Assembly: GCA_905176665.1 (NCBI GenBank)
Contig: CAJINA010000259.1
Coordinates: forward strand, 88,363 to 152,362
From: Olavius algarvensis Delta 4 endosymbiont
Lineage (GTDB): Bacteria; Desulfobacterota; Desulfobacteria; Desulfobacterales; CAJINA01
Direction of reading: 5' to 3'
DNA length: 64,000 bases
The first letter of the stretch is position 1, and the number at the start of each line of letters is the position of its first letter. Shown here piece by piece: positions 25,770-35,388 of the stretch. A model generated the notes under the pieces. That model saw only the letters and a program-made list of their open reading frames with translations, had not been told where the DNA came from and ran no database searches. Both the position numbers and the translations under genes were made by a program.

Positions 25770-26428
25770 GGCTTCCTCTTTAGAAACAGTGACGCGCGCT
25801 CCTCGGCAGTCACTTCGGTGGCTGGTCGCGCCGCACGCGCGGGGTCGTAGCAAGCCCGATTGCGGCCCTCATTTTTAGCAGCCAGCACAAACATATCCAC
25901 CCGGTGGATAAAGGCTTCGACCGTGAGGCTTTCCCCCTCGCGGTATTCGTCGACACCGAAACTCGCTGTAAGCCGAATGGTTTCGGTTTCTAGCTCGACA
26001 GGTACCGCCGCGAGCTCCTGGCGCAGTCTTTCCGCTACCTGGATGGCATCCCGAATTCCGGTATTGGGCAGAATGATCACAAACTCCTCACCACCGTAAC
26101 GGCAGGGGATATCGATTTTGCGCAGGTGGTTTTTCCAGATTCCGGCGGCCGCCTGCAAGGCCAGATTCCCGTTTTCATGTCCGTAGACATCATTCACCTG
26201 TTTGAAATGGTCGAGGTCCACCATGACCAGCCCGGTTGACAGGCCTGTCCGGCGGGTCCTTTCCATTTCACGCTCAAGGGCGCTTTTCAAAAACCGAAAA
26301 TTGAAAAGACCGGTCAGTTCATCAACGCTGACAAGATCGCGCAAGGTCTCGCGCTCCCGGCGCAAGCGCTCCAGGTCCGCCGGTAGCGGGCAGTCTGGAT
26401 GGTCGTGGGGGCATTGGGGGTATTTCAT
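25766..26428 (-). CDS. Short GGDEF diguanylate cyclase
   Basis: A protein of 220 residues, almost all one GGDEF domain: MVDLDHFKQVNDVYGHENGN, then RYGGEEFVIILPN near 108 (active-type GGEEF). The N-terminus has a small Cys/His-containing segment (YPQCPHDHPDCPL) that could bind a metal. It lies between, and overlaps, both the acyltransferase/hydrolase gene and the MinD-like gene, so the three are translated together. Confidence 0.9.
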   Translation of the reverse strand: MKYPQCPHDHPDCPLPADLERLRRERETLRDLVSVDELTGLFNFRFLKSALEREMERTRRTGLSTGLVMVDLDHFKQVNDVYGHENGNLALQAAAGIWKNHLRKIDIPCRYGGEEFVIILPNTGIRDAIQVAERLRQELAAVPVELETETIRLTASFGVDEYREGESLTVEAFIHRVDMFVLAAKNEGRNRACYDPARAARPATEVTAEERASLFLKRKP

Positions 26429-28575
26429 AGGCGTTTTACAAAGTCGGTTACTATCCGGTGTACATGCTGGGAGCCTTCTCCCAGAATGATTCCGTGGCGG
26501 TTAAAATGAAGCAGCATATAGGTTTTGTCCTTGGAGGCCAGCTTCTTGAAAACCAAACGCGAGCCGTCCGGATTGACAACCGGATCACCGTCAGCCTGCA
26601 ATACCAGGGCGGGGATGTCGATATTTTCCAGACGGCTGGAAATGTAGTCCATCAATTTTTCCAACTGGTGCACCCCGGCAACCGGATTTCTGAAATAATT
26701 GATATGGGAGTTCTCGGGTCGGTTTTCAACAAATGTTTTCAGGGCACCATCCAATTTCACTTTTTTCATCAGTTTGTTCCACGCGTCAACGGCCGGTACG
26801 AACCGCGCAGAAAGATCTTTCAGCTGCATGGGCGGAGATATGGCAAACACGCCGGCCAGATTTTTCACCCGGGCGGCAAGTTCGAGCGCCAGACCGGCAC
26901 CATTGGAAAAACCGCCCGCCACAACTTTCCGACATAGGGTGCTGATCAGGGCGTAACCGGCATCCACCGATTCGATCCAGTCCGTGTATTGACGGACAGC
27001 CAGATCTTCGGGAGCCGTACCGTGTCCTTTCAGCCGGGGCGCATATACCCAATACCCCATGCGGCCCAGGGCCAGGGCCAGTTCCCGGACTTCGGCCGGT
27101 GCAGCCATGTATCCGTGCACGAGCAATACGCCGGGTTTTCCCGGCTGGCCCTTGATTAAAAAAGGTGCGCCGATGGCTTTATCATGCGATTCACCGGCCA
27201 GGCTGTACTGGGCATAATCCCGGTCGAATTCGGCCTCCATCTGCCCGGTCAACTGTCGGGCCACCCGTTTGCGAATCCAGGCATCCGGCGTCCAGGCAAT
27301 GCGTTTGAGTCGTTTTAAAAGCGGCTGTAACGGTTCAACTTCATTGGCAATTACGGCAACCGGGTTGTCAACCCGCGCCCGATGAAAATCGAACACGGGC
27401 CCGAAGGTAAATTTATCACGGGTCAAGCGGCCATCTTCCAGGCAGGCATCACATTTATCCACGGCAAGTTCCAAGAAATCCTTGATCCGGCCGTAGCGGT
27501 CGTCGGTCAACAGACGGGTCTGACTCTCGGCCAGGCTGTCATGGGGAAACAGATTCATGGCCTCGAAATCTGTTCCGGCAGCCAGAAAGGCTTTACGTTT
27601 CAATGCGTCCATGCCGATTGAGGTCAGGGGCATCAGCTTGAAAATCGAGGCCAGCAGGTGATCGTGGTTCACCGTGGTCATACTGTAAATATCCGCCATG
27701 TATCGCTGCATAATCTGCAGGGCTTTGCTGCGCATGGCCGGCCGGGAGGGAATATCCTCATCGAAATAGATGGGTTTGACAACCTGGATGTCACGCTGGA
27801 TGGCCTGGTCATCTAGGTAGGGCTTGGCGTCCAGGGGGCGGCCGAAGCGAATATCCACGTCCACCCCGGCCAGCAGCATATTACCCTCGGTCATCAGTTC
27901 TTCCAGAAACCGTTCAGGCAGGTCATTTTTCAAACGGCCCACGAATCGGCTGATCAGGTTTTCCCGGGCCCTGATCGGGTAATACGTGATATTGACCGGT
28001 ACAATCCGGGTTTGACCCCGCAAAACCGGCTCCAGATCGTCAATCCCGAATTTCTCCATGACCCGCAGGGCTTCTTCCGGCAGGGCTTTGGCCATTGCCC
28101 TGAGCCGTTGGCGATAAAATTCGGTCCGCAGGGCCAGGGTCGCGGCACCGGAATGCGGACGGTGCTGCCCTTCAGCATGGGCAACAATAAACTTCCCTTT
28201 TTCAAAGGTTTTCTTGCTTTTTACCATTCTGCCTTCGGGGTAGATGATCCAAGAGGCTTCCCCGGTCAGCAGGGATTTGACCATCAGCAGATCACGATCG
28301 GGATTGCGGGTGGAAACCACCCCGACGCTGTCGAAGAATGCAGACAGGGCCGGCGTGAAAAGATCGCCCGCAGCCAGGGACCAGACATGCTGATCGGTGA
28401 GATTGTGGATATAGGTTGGCAAAATGAGCGTTTCGAGCCTGGTAAAGTGGTTGATCACGAAAATATCACTGCCGGGGGAAAGGTTGTCTTCGCCATGCAC
28501 GCGGACCTTGGCCCTGGAAAGGCTGGATAGGGCTTTTACGGCCAGGCCGGTCGAGCGATATGCGTAGCGGTTCAT
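26425..28575 (-). CDS. PlsC-type acyltransferase fused to alpha/beta hydrolase
   Basis: 716 residues from ATG 28575, which has a perfect GGAGG 4 bases upstream; the longer frame runs into a palindromic repeat. The first part (about 20-250) looks like a glycerolipid acyltransferase: VINHFTRLETL near 42 and YPEGRMVKSKK near 113. The usual NHxxxxD is NHxxxxE here. The C-terminal part (about 475-715) is an alpha/beta hydrolase with HGYMAAPAEV, the nucleophile elbow GFSNG near 557, an Asp (ADGDP) and a late His (FNRHGII). This pairs lipid acylation with ester hydrolysis. The stop overlaps the GGDEF start. Confidence 0.82.
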   Translation of the reverse strand: MNRYAYRSTGLAVKALSSLSRAKVRVHGEDNLSPGSDIFVINHFTRLETLILPTYIHNLTDQHVWSLAAGDLFTPALSAFFDSVGVVSTRNPDRDLLMVKSLLTGEASWIIYPEGRMVKSKKTFEKGKFIVAHAEGQHRPHSGAATLALRTEFYRQRLRAMAKALPEEALRVMEKFGIDDLEPVLRGQTRIVPVNITYYPIRARENLISRFVGRLKNDLPERFLEELMTEGNMLLAGVDVDIRFGRPLDAKPYLDDQAIQRDIQVVKPIYFDEDIPSRPAMRSKALQIMQRYMADIYSMTTVNHDHLLASIFKLMPLTSIGMDALKRKAFLAAGTDFEAMNLFPHDSLAESQTRLLTDDRYGRIKDFLELAVDKCDACLEDGRLTRDKFTFGPVFDFHRARVDNPVAVIANEVEPLQPLLKRLKRIAWTPDAWIRKRVARQLTGQMEAEFDRDYAQYSLAGESHDKAIGAPFLIKGQPGKPGVLLVHGYMAAPAEVRELALALGRMGYWVYAPRLKGHGTAPEDLAVRQYTDWIESVDAGYALISTLCRKVVAGGFSNGAGLALELAARVKNLAGVFAISPPMQLKDLSARFVPAVDAWNKLMKKVKLDGALKTFVENRPENSHINYFRNPVAGVHQLEKLMDYISSRLENIDIPALVLQADGDPVVNPDGSRLVFKKLASKDKTYMLLHFNRHGIILGEGSQHVHRIVTDFVKRL

Positions 28576-28606
28576 GTTACCTCCGGTAGCCAGGAGCAAG
28601 TGTTTT

Positions 28607-28795
28607 GAAGCTATCTCAAAAATGCCTTTTGGCCCAATCTCAGCGTTGGGCGGGGAATTGGCGAATGAATCGCTCCCGTAAGGAATACTGCCAATTGTCG
28701 AGCGGATCAACTCCACAAAATAGTTGAGTATTCCTCCGGTTCGAATACCGCACCCGCCGCACCTTGAACCAAAGCCCCATTTTTGAGATAGCTTC
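28607..28795. repeat. Palindromic repeat family, copy 2
   Basis: A perfect 18-bp inverted repeat (GAAGCTATCTCAAAAATG and its complement) bounds the element. Inside are GGCCCAATCTCAGCGTTGGG near the left arm, GAGTATTCCTCCGG, and ACCTTGAACCAAA near the right arm. It sits between the divergent acyltransferase/hydrolase and NIL-ferredoxin genes. Confidence 0.85.
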
Positions 28796-29134
28796 TAGTC
28801 CATCACCCGATATTATGCAAAATCTAAACCGGAAATACAATGAAGCTGCTGAAAAAATATCAATTTTCCGATCAGATGCCCAAACCGGGGTTCCTTTTAA
28901 GATGCACATCCGCCAAACCCGCCCGGGAGCGGCAATTCCAATTCAAAAAACAATGCAACCGGGTGTCCGGGCCGACCTGTGTTCTGTCCCGCAGCCGGCC
29001 CACAGACCCGACCGTCAACAACCCGGCACTACCGTCAGGTATTGGTTGACAGTGGTACGGGAACTCATTAAGTTATGTGCTCACTTTAAAGGTCGGCGCA
29101 ACCGGCATTTTATCTGGCAGAGCGGAGGTTTACT
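28796..29134 (+). other. Intergenic region upstream of NIL-ferredoxin
   Basis: 339 bases with no convincing gene. A short frame from 28840 has no homology that I recognise. A TTGACA at 29046-29051 followed 17 bases later by TAAGTT is a weak promoter candidate for the NIL-mnmA pair. Confidence 0.4.
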
Positions 29135-29563
29135 GTGTATTCCAAAATCCTGATCCTGCGTTTCCCGAAAACCGAGAGTCGCAAACCCATTGTTTGTTCG
29201 CTCGCTCGGGACTTTGATTTGATCTTCAATATACTCAATGCCACCATTTTGCCCCGCAAAGAAGGCGTCATGGTGTTGGAGTTGTCCGGTGCCCGTAAAA
29301 ACTTCAAAAAAGGAGTGAGCTACCTGCGGTCACAGGGAGTGCAGGTGAAAAATGCCTCACAGGAGATCAGGCGCAACAGCAAAAAATGTACCCATTGTGG
29401 CGCGTGCACCGCAGTCTGCCCCACCGGCGCGCTTACCGTAACCAGGCCGGAAATGCGTGTGGAATTCAAGCAGAAAGCCTGTAGTGTCTGTGAGTTATGC
29501 GTTACGGCCTGCCCCTCGCGCGCCATGGTGGCGACGCCGATCAACCAATCTTTTTTTCAATGA
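29135..29563 (+). CDS. NIL-domain 4Fe-4S binding protein
   Basis: 142 residues from GTG 29135, with GGAGG 6 bases upstream. The first 75 residues match the NIL domain (as found at the C-terminus of MetN), with KPIVCSLARDFDLIFNILNA. The rest is a two-cluster ferredoxin: CTHCGACTAVCP and CSVCELCVTACP. In Desulfobacterota such proteins are linked to methionine or homocysteine formation from sulfide. Here the stop overlaps the mnmA start (ATGA), so a role in delivering sulfur or electrons for tRNA thiolation is also possible, by inference from context. Confidence 0.87.
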   Translation: MYSKILILRFPKTESRKPIVCSLARDFDLIFNILNATILPRKEGVMVLELSGARKNFKKGVSYLRSQGVQVKNASQEIRRNSKKCTHCGACTAVCPTGALTVTRPEMRVEFKQKACSVCELCVTACPSRAMVATPINQSFFQ

Positions 29564-30678
29564 GTGCCCCGACTGCCATCGCACTGAGCGGAGGCGTGGA
29601 CTCCCTTTTTGCCGCTTATCTGCTCAAAAAGGCCGGAAAGGCTGTCATCGGTCTGCATTTTCTCAACGGTTTTGAACCGCATTACACCCCCTACCAAGCA
29701 GAGCCCGATTCACAACAGCCCATTTTAATTCGAGATCCAGTTAATGCAGGATACGAGCGACTGCAGGCCGACCTCCAGCGGATGGTTGCCGATCTGGATA
29801 TCCCCTTGTTTATCCTGGATTGCGCCGCCCCCTTTCGCAACCAGGTCATCGACTATTTCCAGAGGGCCTATCAGTCCGGTGAAACGCCGAACCCCTGCAT
29901 GGTTTGCAACCGGCGCATCAAGTTCGGCATCCTGCTTACTGCCGCGCAAGGACTCGGCGCCCAATGCTTGGCAACCGGGCACTATGTCCGGACCCGGACC
30001 GCCCCGGATGGACGGATACACCTGCTAAAAGGTGCGGATCCCCGCAAGGACCAAGCCTATTTTCTGGCCCGTTTACGCCAGGATCAGCTGGATGCCGCCC
30101 GTTTCCCCCTGGGTGAAATGGAAAAACACGAGGTCATCACCCGGGCGGCCCGTAAAGGGCTGCACCCCATGGCGAAACAGGAAAGCCAGGACGTGTGCTT
30201 TATCCGTGACCAGGCCTATGGACATTTCCTGACGGAAACACTCGGGTTCGAACCATTGCCGGGCAACATAGAAGATCTCCAGGGAACCCGCCTTGGCCGA
30301 CATCAAGGTCTGCACCTTTTTACGGTCGGTCAACGCCGGGGTATCAATTGTCCATCGAGCGAACCTTTCTACGTCTACGCCCTGGATACCGAGCGCAATG
30401 TTCTGGTCGTCGGCCGCAAGGCCGATCTGGCCGCAAAACACTGTAAAGTAAATGATATCAACTGGATAACCCCACCGCAATCCAACTCGTTAAAATTGCA
30501 GACCCGGGTGCGCTACCGCAGTCCGGCCGCAGATGCCCGGGTAACCCTGACCAGCCCGACCTCCGCCGACGTGGCGTTCGAGCAGCCGCAATCCGCCATT
30601 ACTCCGGGTCAGGGTGCTGTTTTCTATGCCGGTGACCAAGTCCTGGGGGGCGGCTGGATTTCACGGGCAAAGAATTGA
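29560..30678 (+). CDS. mnmA: tRNA-specific 2-thiouridylase MnmA
   Basis: 372 residues from ATG 29560, overlapping the NIL gene stop. The PP-loop SGGVDSLFAAYLL binds ATP. The catalytic pair is in NPCMVCNRRIKFG and the ESQDVCFI segment, and the GHYVRTRT and GQRRGI blocks are typical. MnmA puts sulfur on U34 of Lys, Glu and Gln tRNAs. Many Desulfobacterota lack the usual sulfur relay proteins, and the fused transcript with a ferredoxin is a plausible replacement. Confidence 0.95.
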   Translation: MSAPTAIALSGGVDSLFAAYLLKKAGKAVIGLHFLNGFEPHYTPYQAEPDSQQPILIRDPVNAGYERLQADLQRMVADLDIPLFILDCAAPFRNQVIDYFQRAYQSGETPNPCMVCNRRIKFGILLTAAQGLGAQCLATGHYVRTRTAPDGRIHLLKGADPRKDQAYFLARLRQDQLDAARFPLGEMEKHEVITRAARKGLHPMAKQESQDVCFIRDQAYGHFLTETLGFEPLPGNIEDLQGTRLGRHQGLHLFTVGQRRGINCPSSEPFYVYALDTERNVLVVGRKADLAAKHCKVNDINWITPPQSNSLKLQTRVRYRSPAADARVTLTSPTSADVAFEQPQSAITPGQGAVFYAGDQVLGGGWISRAKN

Positions 30679-30865
30679 ATCATGTACCCGGTACCGAGGA
30701 TTGCATGAAAGTTTAAGTCCATTATTCGGTATTGAAATCGTCTTCCGTGAGACTTTTCTGGAACCGATGTTGATCCCGATACCGATACCGATTCAGGCTG
30801 AAACCCGAAAGTTGAGCAAGCGGTTGTGCCCTGCTCTCAGGACAGATTTGACAATAGAATCAATC

Positions 30866-32182
30866 ATGCCAAAATACACCGTTATTACATTAGGTTGCAA
30901 GGTTAACCAATACGAGTCGGCCGGGTTGGAAGAAAACCTGAAATCCAGAGGCTGGTCGTCGGTATCCACCGGGGAAGCAGCCGATCTATGCATCGTCAAT
31001 ACCTGTACGGTGACTGGCAAGGCTTCCATGCAGGCCCGTCAGGCGATCCGACGGGCGGTACGCTCGCATCCCGGGGCCCGCGTCGTGGTCACGGGGTGCT
31101 ACGCCCAGACCGAACCGGATACGCTGGCCGAAATAGAGGGAGTCACGGCCGTCATCGGCCAGGCTGACAAGGATATCATACCTGAACTTATAGATAATGC
31201 TATCCAATCAGGGAAATCTAACCTGGAATCTCGGCACACGGATATCCGCCGGGTTAAAACCTTCGACAGCCTGCCGGTTTCTGGGTTTGACCATCGAGCC
31301 CGTCCCTTTTTGAAAATACAAGATGGGTGTAATGCCTTTTGTTCGTACTGCATTGTGCCCCACGCCAGAGGCCGCAGCCGGAGCATGGTCGTCCAAGAGG
31401 TACTGGACAAGCTCCTGCGGCTCGATGCCGGGGGCTATCACGAAGTTGTCCTCACCGGCATTCACCTGGGCTGTTACGGCCAGGACCATAGCCCTCAGAC
31501 CGATCTGCTGCAGATACTGTTAAAGATTGAAGCATCTGATTTTAAAGGTAGAATTCGACTAAGTTCCATAGAACCACTGGAACTGACGGATGATATCATC
31601 CATCTGGTGGGACGATCCCCCAAATTTTGCCGCCACTTCCACATCCCCCTGCAAAGCGGTGATGACCAAATTCTGGCTCGCATGAAACGTCCCTATAACG
31701 CGGATCTCTTCCGGAACCGGGTGGAGCGGATTGTCACCAACGTACCGGATGCAGCCATCGGCGTGGATACCCTGATCGGATTCCCGGGTGAAGACCAGGC
31801 GGCCTTTGAAAACACCTTTCAGATGATACGGGATTTGCCGGTTGCCTACCTGCATGTGTTCCCCTGTTCACGCCGCAAGGGCACGCCCGCCTATGACTAT
31901 CCTGATCAATTAGCCCCGGACATTGTCAAACGTCGCTGCGACCGGATCCGATCCATTGGAAGGGAAAAGCGGGCGGCCTTTTACCGTCGGGGGATCGGCG
32001 GCACGATGAAGGTCCTGGTGGAGTCGCAACGGGATGCAAAGACCGGTCTCTTAAAGGGATTTACTTCGAATTATATCCCGGTTTTACTGGATGGTAAAGA
32101 TTCACTCAAGGAACAATTGGTTAAAGTAACTCTTGATGCTATAGATAATAACTTATTTGTTTACGGTAAGTTAAATCAATAA
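30866..32182 (+). CDS. mtaB: tRNA t6A37 methylthiotransferase MtaB
   Basis: 438 residues from ATG 30866; the open frame further upstream crosses non-coding repeat-like DNA. The N-terminal UPF0004 domain has TLGCKVNQYES and NTCTVTGKA, and the radical-SAM motif is CNAFCSYC. The TRAM-like C-terminus is present. The blocks fit MtaB, which makes ms2t6A in ANN-decoding tRNAs, better than MiaB. It lies downstream of mnmA, giving a tRNA-modification pair. Confidence 0.93.
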   Translation: MPKYTVITLGCKVNQYESAGLEENLKSRGWSSVSTGEAADLCIVNTCTVTGKASMQARQAIRRAVRSHPGARVVVTGCYAQTEPDTLAEIEGVTAVIGQADKDIIPELIDNAIQSGKSNLESRHTDIRRVKTFDSLPVSGFDHRARPFLKIQDGCNAFCSYCIVPHARGRSRSMVVQEVLDKLLRLDAGGYHEVVLTGIHLGCYGQDHSPQTDLLQILLKIEASDFKGRIRLSSIEPLELTDDIIHLVGRSPKFCRHFHIPLQSGDDQILARMKRPYNADLFRNRVERIVTNVPDAAIGVDTLIGFPGEDQAAFENTFQMIRDLPVAYLHVFPCSRRKGTPAYDYPDQLAPDIVKRRCDRIRSIGREKRAAFYRRGIGGTMKVLVESQRDAKTGLLKGFTSNYIPVLLDGKDSLKEQLVKVTLDAIDNNLFVYGKLNQ

Positions 32183-32403
32183 TTTGTCCACCTGAATTTT
32201 ATTGCTACCAGTCGGGCGCCTGTCAATGGCGCCGAAGGCGGTTCGGCGTCTAGCCACCTGGAACACCAGGCTCTCGCCCAGGTTGGCTTGCCCGCCCCTC
32301 CGCTAGGCTTTACTTTCAGGGAAAAACAATTATACTTGTACCGGCAACCTGGCTGGTGTATAAAACCGCCCCGAAATACCCGCCACTTGGCAACGGAGTT
32401 GGA

Positions 32404-33822
32404 ATGGCTGTAGGGGCTCGTAAAACAAATAAAAAAACTGATCAATACGATGTCATCATCGCCGGTGCCGGACCGGCCGGGCTGTTTGCGGCTTATTATC
32501 TGTGTGAAAACTCGGACCTGAGCATCCTGCTGATCGACAAGGGCAAACGGCCGCTGAACCGAAAATGCCCGATCAAGGATGACCAGCCCTGCGTGAAGTG
32601 CAAACCGTGCAACATCCTCAGCGGGGTGGGCGGCGCCGGCCTCTTTTCCGACGGCAAACTCAACTATATCCACAAGCTCGGGAAGACGGACCTAACGGAG
32701 TTTTTATCCCTGACCGCCGCCCGTGACTTAATCGACGAAACCGAATTAATCTTCAACCGGTTCGGTATGGATGCCCCGTCCTATCCCACCGATATGCAAT
32801 CGGCCCGGCAGATTCGCAAAAACGCCAAGGTGCACGGTATCGACCTGCTGATTATCAAACAAAAACATCTCGGGAGCGATTGCCTGCCGGCTCATATCGC
32901 GGATATGGAAAAATACCTTAGAAATAAAGGTGTGACCATACACACATCGGAAGAGGTAAAAGACGTGGAGGTGACCCACAACTGCGTCACCGGGGTGGTA
33001 ACCACCCGTCGAACATATAAAACCGGCCACGTGATCCTGGCCCCGGGCAGGGTCGGCGCGAACTGGATGGGACAGCTGGCGCAGAAATACAACATCGGAC
33101 TGAGCCAGCGGGGCATCGAAGTGGGCGTTCGGGTGGAAGTCCACAATGACATCATGCAGGACCTGTGCAGCATCATTTACGACCCGACCTTTTTTGTGCA
33201 GACAGTCAAATACGACGACCAAACGCGGACATTCTGTACGAACCTGGGTGGATTTGTGGCCCTTGAAAACTACAAGGATTTCGTTTGCGTAAACGGCCAC
33301 GCCCTGCGGCACACCAAGTCTGAAAATACGAATTTTGCCTTTCTTTCCAAGGTGGTCCTCACGGAGCCGGTCACTGACAATCAGGCCTATGGAGAGTCCA
33401 TCGGCAGCCTGGCTACCCTCATTGGCGGCGGGAAACCGATCTTGCAGCGTTTTGGTGATCTCAAACGGGGCCGGCGAAGCACCTGGAACCGGGTAAACAA
33501 GGGGTATATCGAGCCCACCCTGACCAACGTGGTTTGCGGAGATATTGCAATGGCCCTGCCCGAGCGTATTCTGACAAACATCATCGAAGGGCTTGAAAAG
33601 CTTAATCACGTGGTACCGGGAGTGGCCAATGATGAAACCCTGCTATATGCACCGGAGATCAAATTCTTCGCCACTCAGGTGGAAACAACCGCGCATCTCG
33701 AGACCAGTATCGCCGGGATGTACGTCGCCGGAGATGGCCCCGGTGTGGCCGGCAACATCGTATCGGCCAGCGCCACCGGCCTGATTCCGGCCAAGCATAT
33801 TATCCAGGCCCGTTCCACTTGA
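32404..33822 (+). CDS. FAD-dependent dehydrogenase, COG2509-type
   Basis: About 472 residues from ATG 32404, with GGAG upstream; an ATG at 32356 is also in frame. The N-terminal dinucleotide motif VIIAGAGPAGLFAAYYL binds FAD. A Cys-rich block follows (CPIKDDQPCVKCKPCN), then GVGGAGLFSDGKLN. The C-terminus has the GMYVAGDGPGVAGNIVSASATG FAD contact, as in this family of uncharacterised dehydrogenases. The substrate is unknown. It stands alone, with a MerR regulator just downstream. Confidence 0.88.
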   Translation: MAVGARKTNKKTDQYDVIIAGAGPAGLFAAYYLCENSDLSILLIDKGKRPLNRKCPIKDDQPCVKCKPCNILSGVGGAGLFSDGKLNYIHKLGKTDLTEFLSLTAARDLIDETELIFNRFGMDAPSYPTDMQSARQIRKNAKVHGIDLLIIKQKHLGSDCLPAHIADMEKYLRNKGVTIHTSEEVKDVEVTHNCVTGVVTTRRTYKTGHVILAPGRVGANWMGQLAQKYNIGLSQRGIEVGVRVEVHNDIMQDLCSIIYDPTFFVQTVKYDDQTRTFCTNLGGFVALENYKDFVCVNGHALRHTKSENTNFAFLSKVVLTEPVTDNQAYGESIGSLATLIGGGKPILQRFGDLKRGRRSTWNRVNKGYIEPTLTNVVCGDIAMALPERILTNIIEGLEKLNHVVPGVANDETLLYAPEIKFFATQVETTAHLETSIAGMYVAGDGPGVAGNIVSASATGLIPAKHIIQARST

Positions 33823-33855
33823 AGTCCGCCGCAACATGTAACCAGGGAAGCTATT

Positions 33856-34263
33856 ATGAGCAATAATCCTAAGGAAAAGCAAGATTTTACAATATCACAG
33901 CTCGCCGATGAATTTGACATCAGCACCCGTACGATTCGATTTTATGAAGAGAAGGGCCTGATTGCACCCCGCCGCTCGAAAGGTAATCAACGCATCTACA
34001 CCCGGCGGGACCGGGCGCGTCTAAAACTTATTTTGCGCGGAAAAAGGTTCGGCTACTCCCTGGACGAAATTTCCGAAATGATGGGCATGAACGATATCGA
34101 TATGAACGAGGCGGACCAAATCCGGAAGGCTCTGCAATACGGCGACCGAAAGCTATTGGAAATCCGGACGCGAGTGGAAGAGTTGACGCTGCTCGAACAG
34201 GATATTCGTTCGGTCAAAGGAAAGCTCATTGAACGTCTGGCGGAAATCGAGCCGGGCGGATAG
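33856..34263 (+). CDS. MerR family transcriptional regulator
   Basis: A protein of 135 residues. The N-terminal winged helix-turn-helix FTISQLADEFDISTRTIRFY is followed by EEKGLIAPRRSKGNQRIYTRRD. A helical dimer region with few Cys follows, so metal sensing is unlikely. The C-terminal part resembles the LiuR/YngJ type that controls branched-chain acyl-CoA genes. Its targets may be elsewhere. It starts 33 bases after the FAD gene stop. Confidence 0.85.
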   Translation: MSNNPKEKQDFTISQLADEFDISTRTIRFYEEKGLIAPRRSKGNQRIYTRRDRARLKLILRGKRFGYSLDEISEMMGMNDIDMNEADQIRKALQYGDRKLLEIRTRVEELTLLEQDIRSVKGKLIERLAEIEPGG

Positions 34264-34404
34264 AAGCAAACCCGCACGGGCTGCCGGCCACCTTTAGCTG
34301 TACTTTAGATCTTGCACCTTACCAATTGTAATTTCAAGATTTTTCAAACACAGCCTTCACCCATCAATTCATCACCGAGACAATGCATCAGGATAATGGC
34401 CATC

Positions 34405-34591
34405 GGAGGCTTTCTCAAAATTGTATTTTGGTTCACGGTGCGGCGACTGTGAGGTTTTAACCGGAGGAATACTCAAGTATTTCGAGGATAGCGCTAAAGG
34501 TTGCGCCTTACGGCTTGAAAACCGGCACTCCGTGCCGGTACCTCACGCCCAACGCCGAGATTGGGCCAAAAGACATTTTTGGGATGGCCTC
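34405..34591. repeat. Palindromic repeat family, copy 3
   Basis: The imperfect outer arms pair GAGGCTTTCTCAAAA with TTTTTGGGATGGCCTC. The modules appear in reverse order relative to copy 1a: TTTTGGTTCACGG near the left, ATACTCAAGTATTTCGAGG in the middle, and CCCAACGCCGAGATTGGG near the right. It ends at the djlA stop codon, between the convergent MerR and djlA genes. Confidence 0.8.
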
Positions 34592-35355
34592 TATTTCATC
34601 CCCCGCTCCTGCTTGATAGTTTCGTAAGCTTCCTGGATCTCCCTGAATTTTTGGGAGGCAAATTTGGTGAACTCCTCGGGCAGTCCTTTGGAGGCAATTT
34701 TGTCTGGATGGTATTCCGCCACCCGTTTGCGGTACTGCTTCTTGATTTCACTGTCCGGATCGTCTGGTGAACAGCCCAGGATGCCGTAGTACTTATTTAC
34801 ATCCTTGATGTAGCGCGAACTGATCTGACGGTAGTGGTCATCACTGAAGTTGAAAATGCGAACCGCTGAGAGGATCAGTTCCTCCTCCCGGGGACTTATG
34901 GTACCGTCGGCCAGCGAAACCCGCAGCATGATATCCACCATAAGGTCCAGTAGCTGCGGTTGCCCCCTGAATTGACCATAGAATTGCTGGGCGAAACTTA
35001 CAAAGGTTTCGGGTGACTGGACGGCTGTCCGGAACACATTCATGGCCACCTGCCTGCTCTGGGGATCGAGATTCAGGTCATACAGCATGAATTTTTCGAT
35101 TGAGTCGATTTCCTCCTGGGAGACCCGGCCATCCGCTTTCGCCAGTTTAGCCAGCATGGAGAAAGCCGCCACAAAAAAGATTAACTGGGCTTGCTCGCCG
35201 GACGATGCACCGGGACCGGCGGCGGGGCCGCCTTCAAGGTAGCGAGCGTCATTTTTATCGAAAGCATGACCGAATGCCGCTCCGGCAATAGCCCCCAAAG
35301 GCCCCAGTAAAGCAAAGCCTATTGTCCCGCCGACAACTTTACCAATAATCCCCAT
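34591..35355 (-). CDS. djlA: DjlA-like co-chaperone (TerB and J domains)
   Basis: A protein of 254 residues. A Gly-rich hydrophobic N-terminus (GGTIGFALLGPLGAIAGAAFG) may be a membrane anchor. A TerB-like helical domain follows (about 50-170, ADGRVSQEEID and SLADGTISPREE), then a C-terminal J domain with YYGILGCSPDDPDSEIKKQY and the DnaK-activating HPD (EYHPDK). DjlA stimulates DnaK at the inner membrane. It shares a strand with the small gene at 35389, 33 bases upstream. Confidence 0.88.
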   Translation of the reverse strand: MGIIGKVVGGTIGFALLGPLGAIAGAAFGHAFDKNDARYLEGGPAAGPGASSGEQAQLIFFVAAFSMLAKLAKADGRVSQEEIDSIEKFMLYDLNLDPQSRQVAMNVFRTAVQSPETFVSFAQQFYGQFRGQPQLLDLMVDIMLRVSLADGTISPREEELILSAVRIFNFSDDHYRQISSRYIKDVNKYYGILGCSPDDPDSEIKKQYRKRVAEYHPDKIASKGLPEEFTKFASQKFREIQEAYETIKQERGMK

Positions 35356-35388
35356 TTTTTCACTCCATCCTTACGATTCTTGCCCTGA

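Noticed and set aside
28840..29049. Open frame of 69 residues downstream of repeat copy 2
   Set aside because: No family or good ribosome site, and the sequence looks like non-coding leader of the NIL gene.
32746..33609. Open frame of 287 residues on the minus strand
   Set aside because: Antisense to the FAD-dependent dehydrogenase; no motifs.
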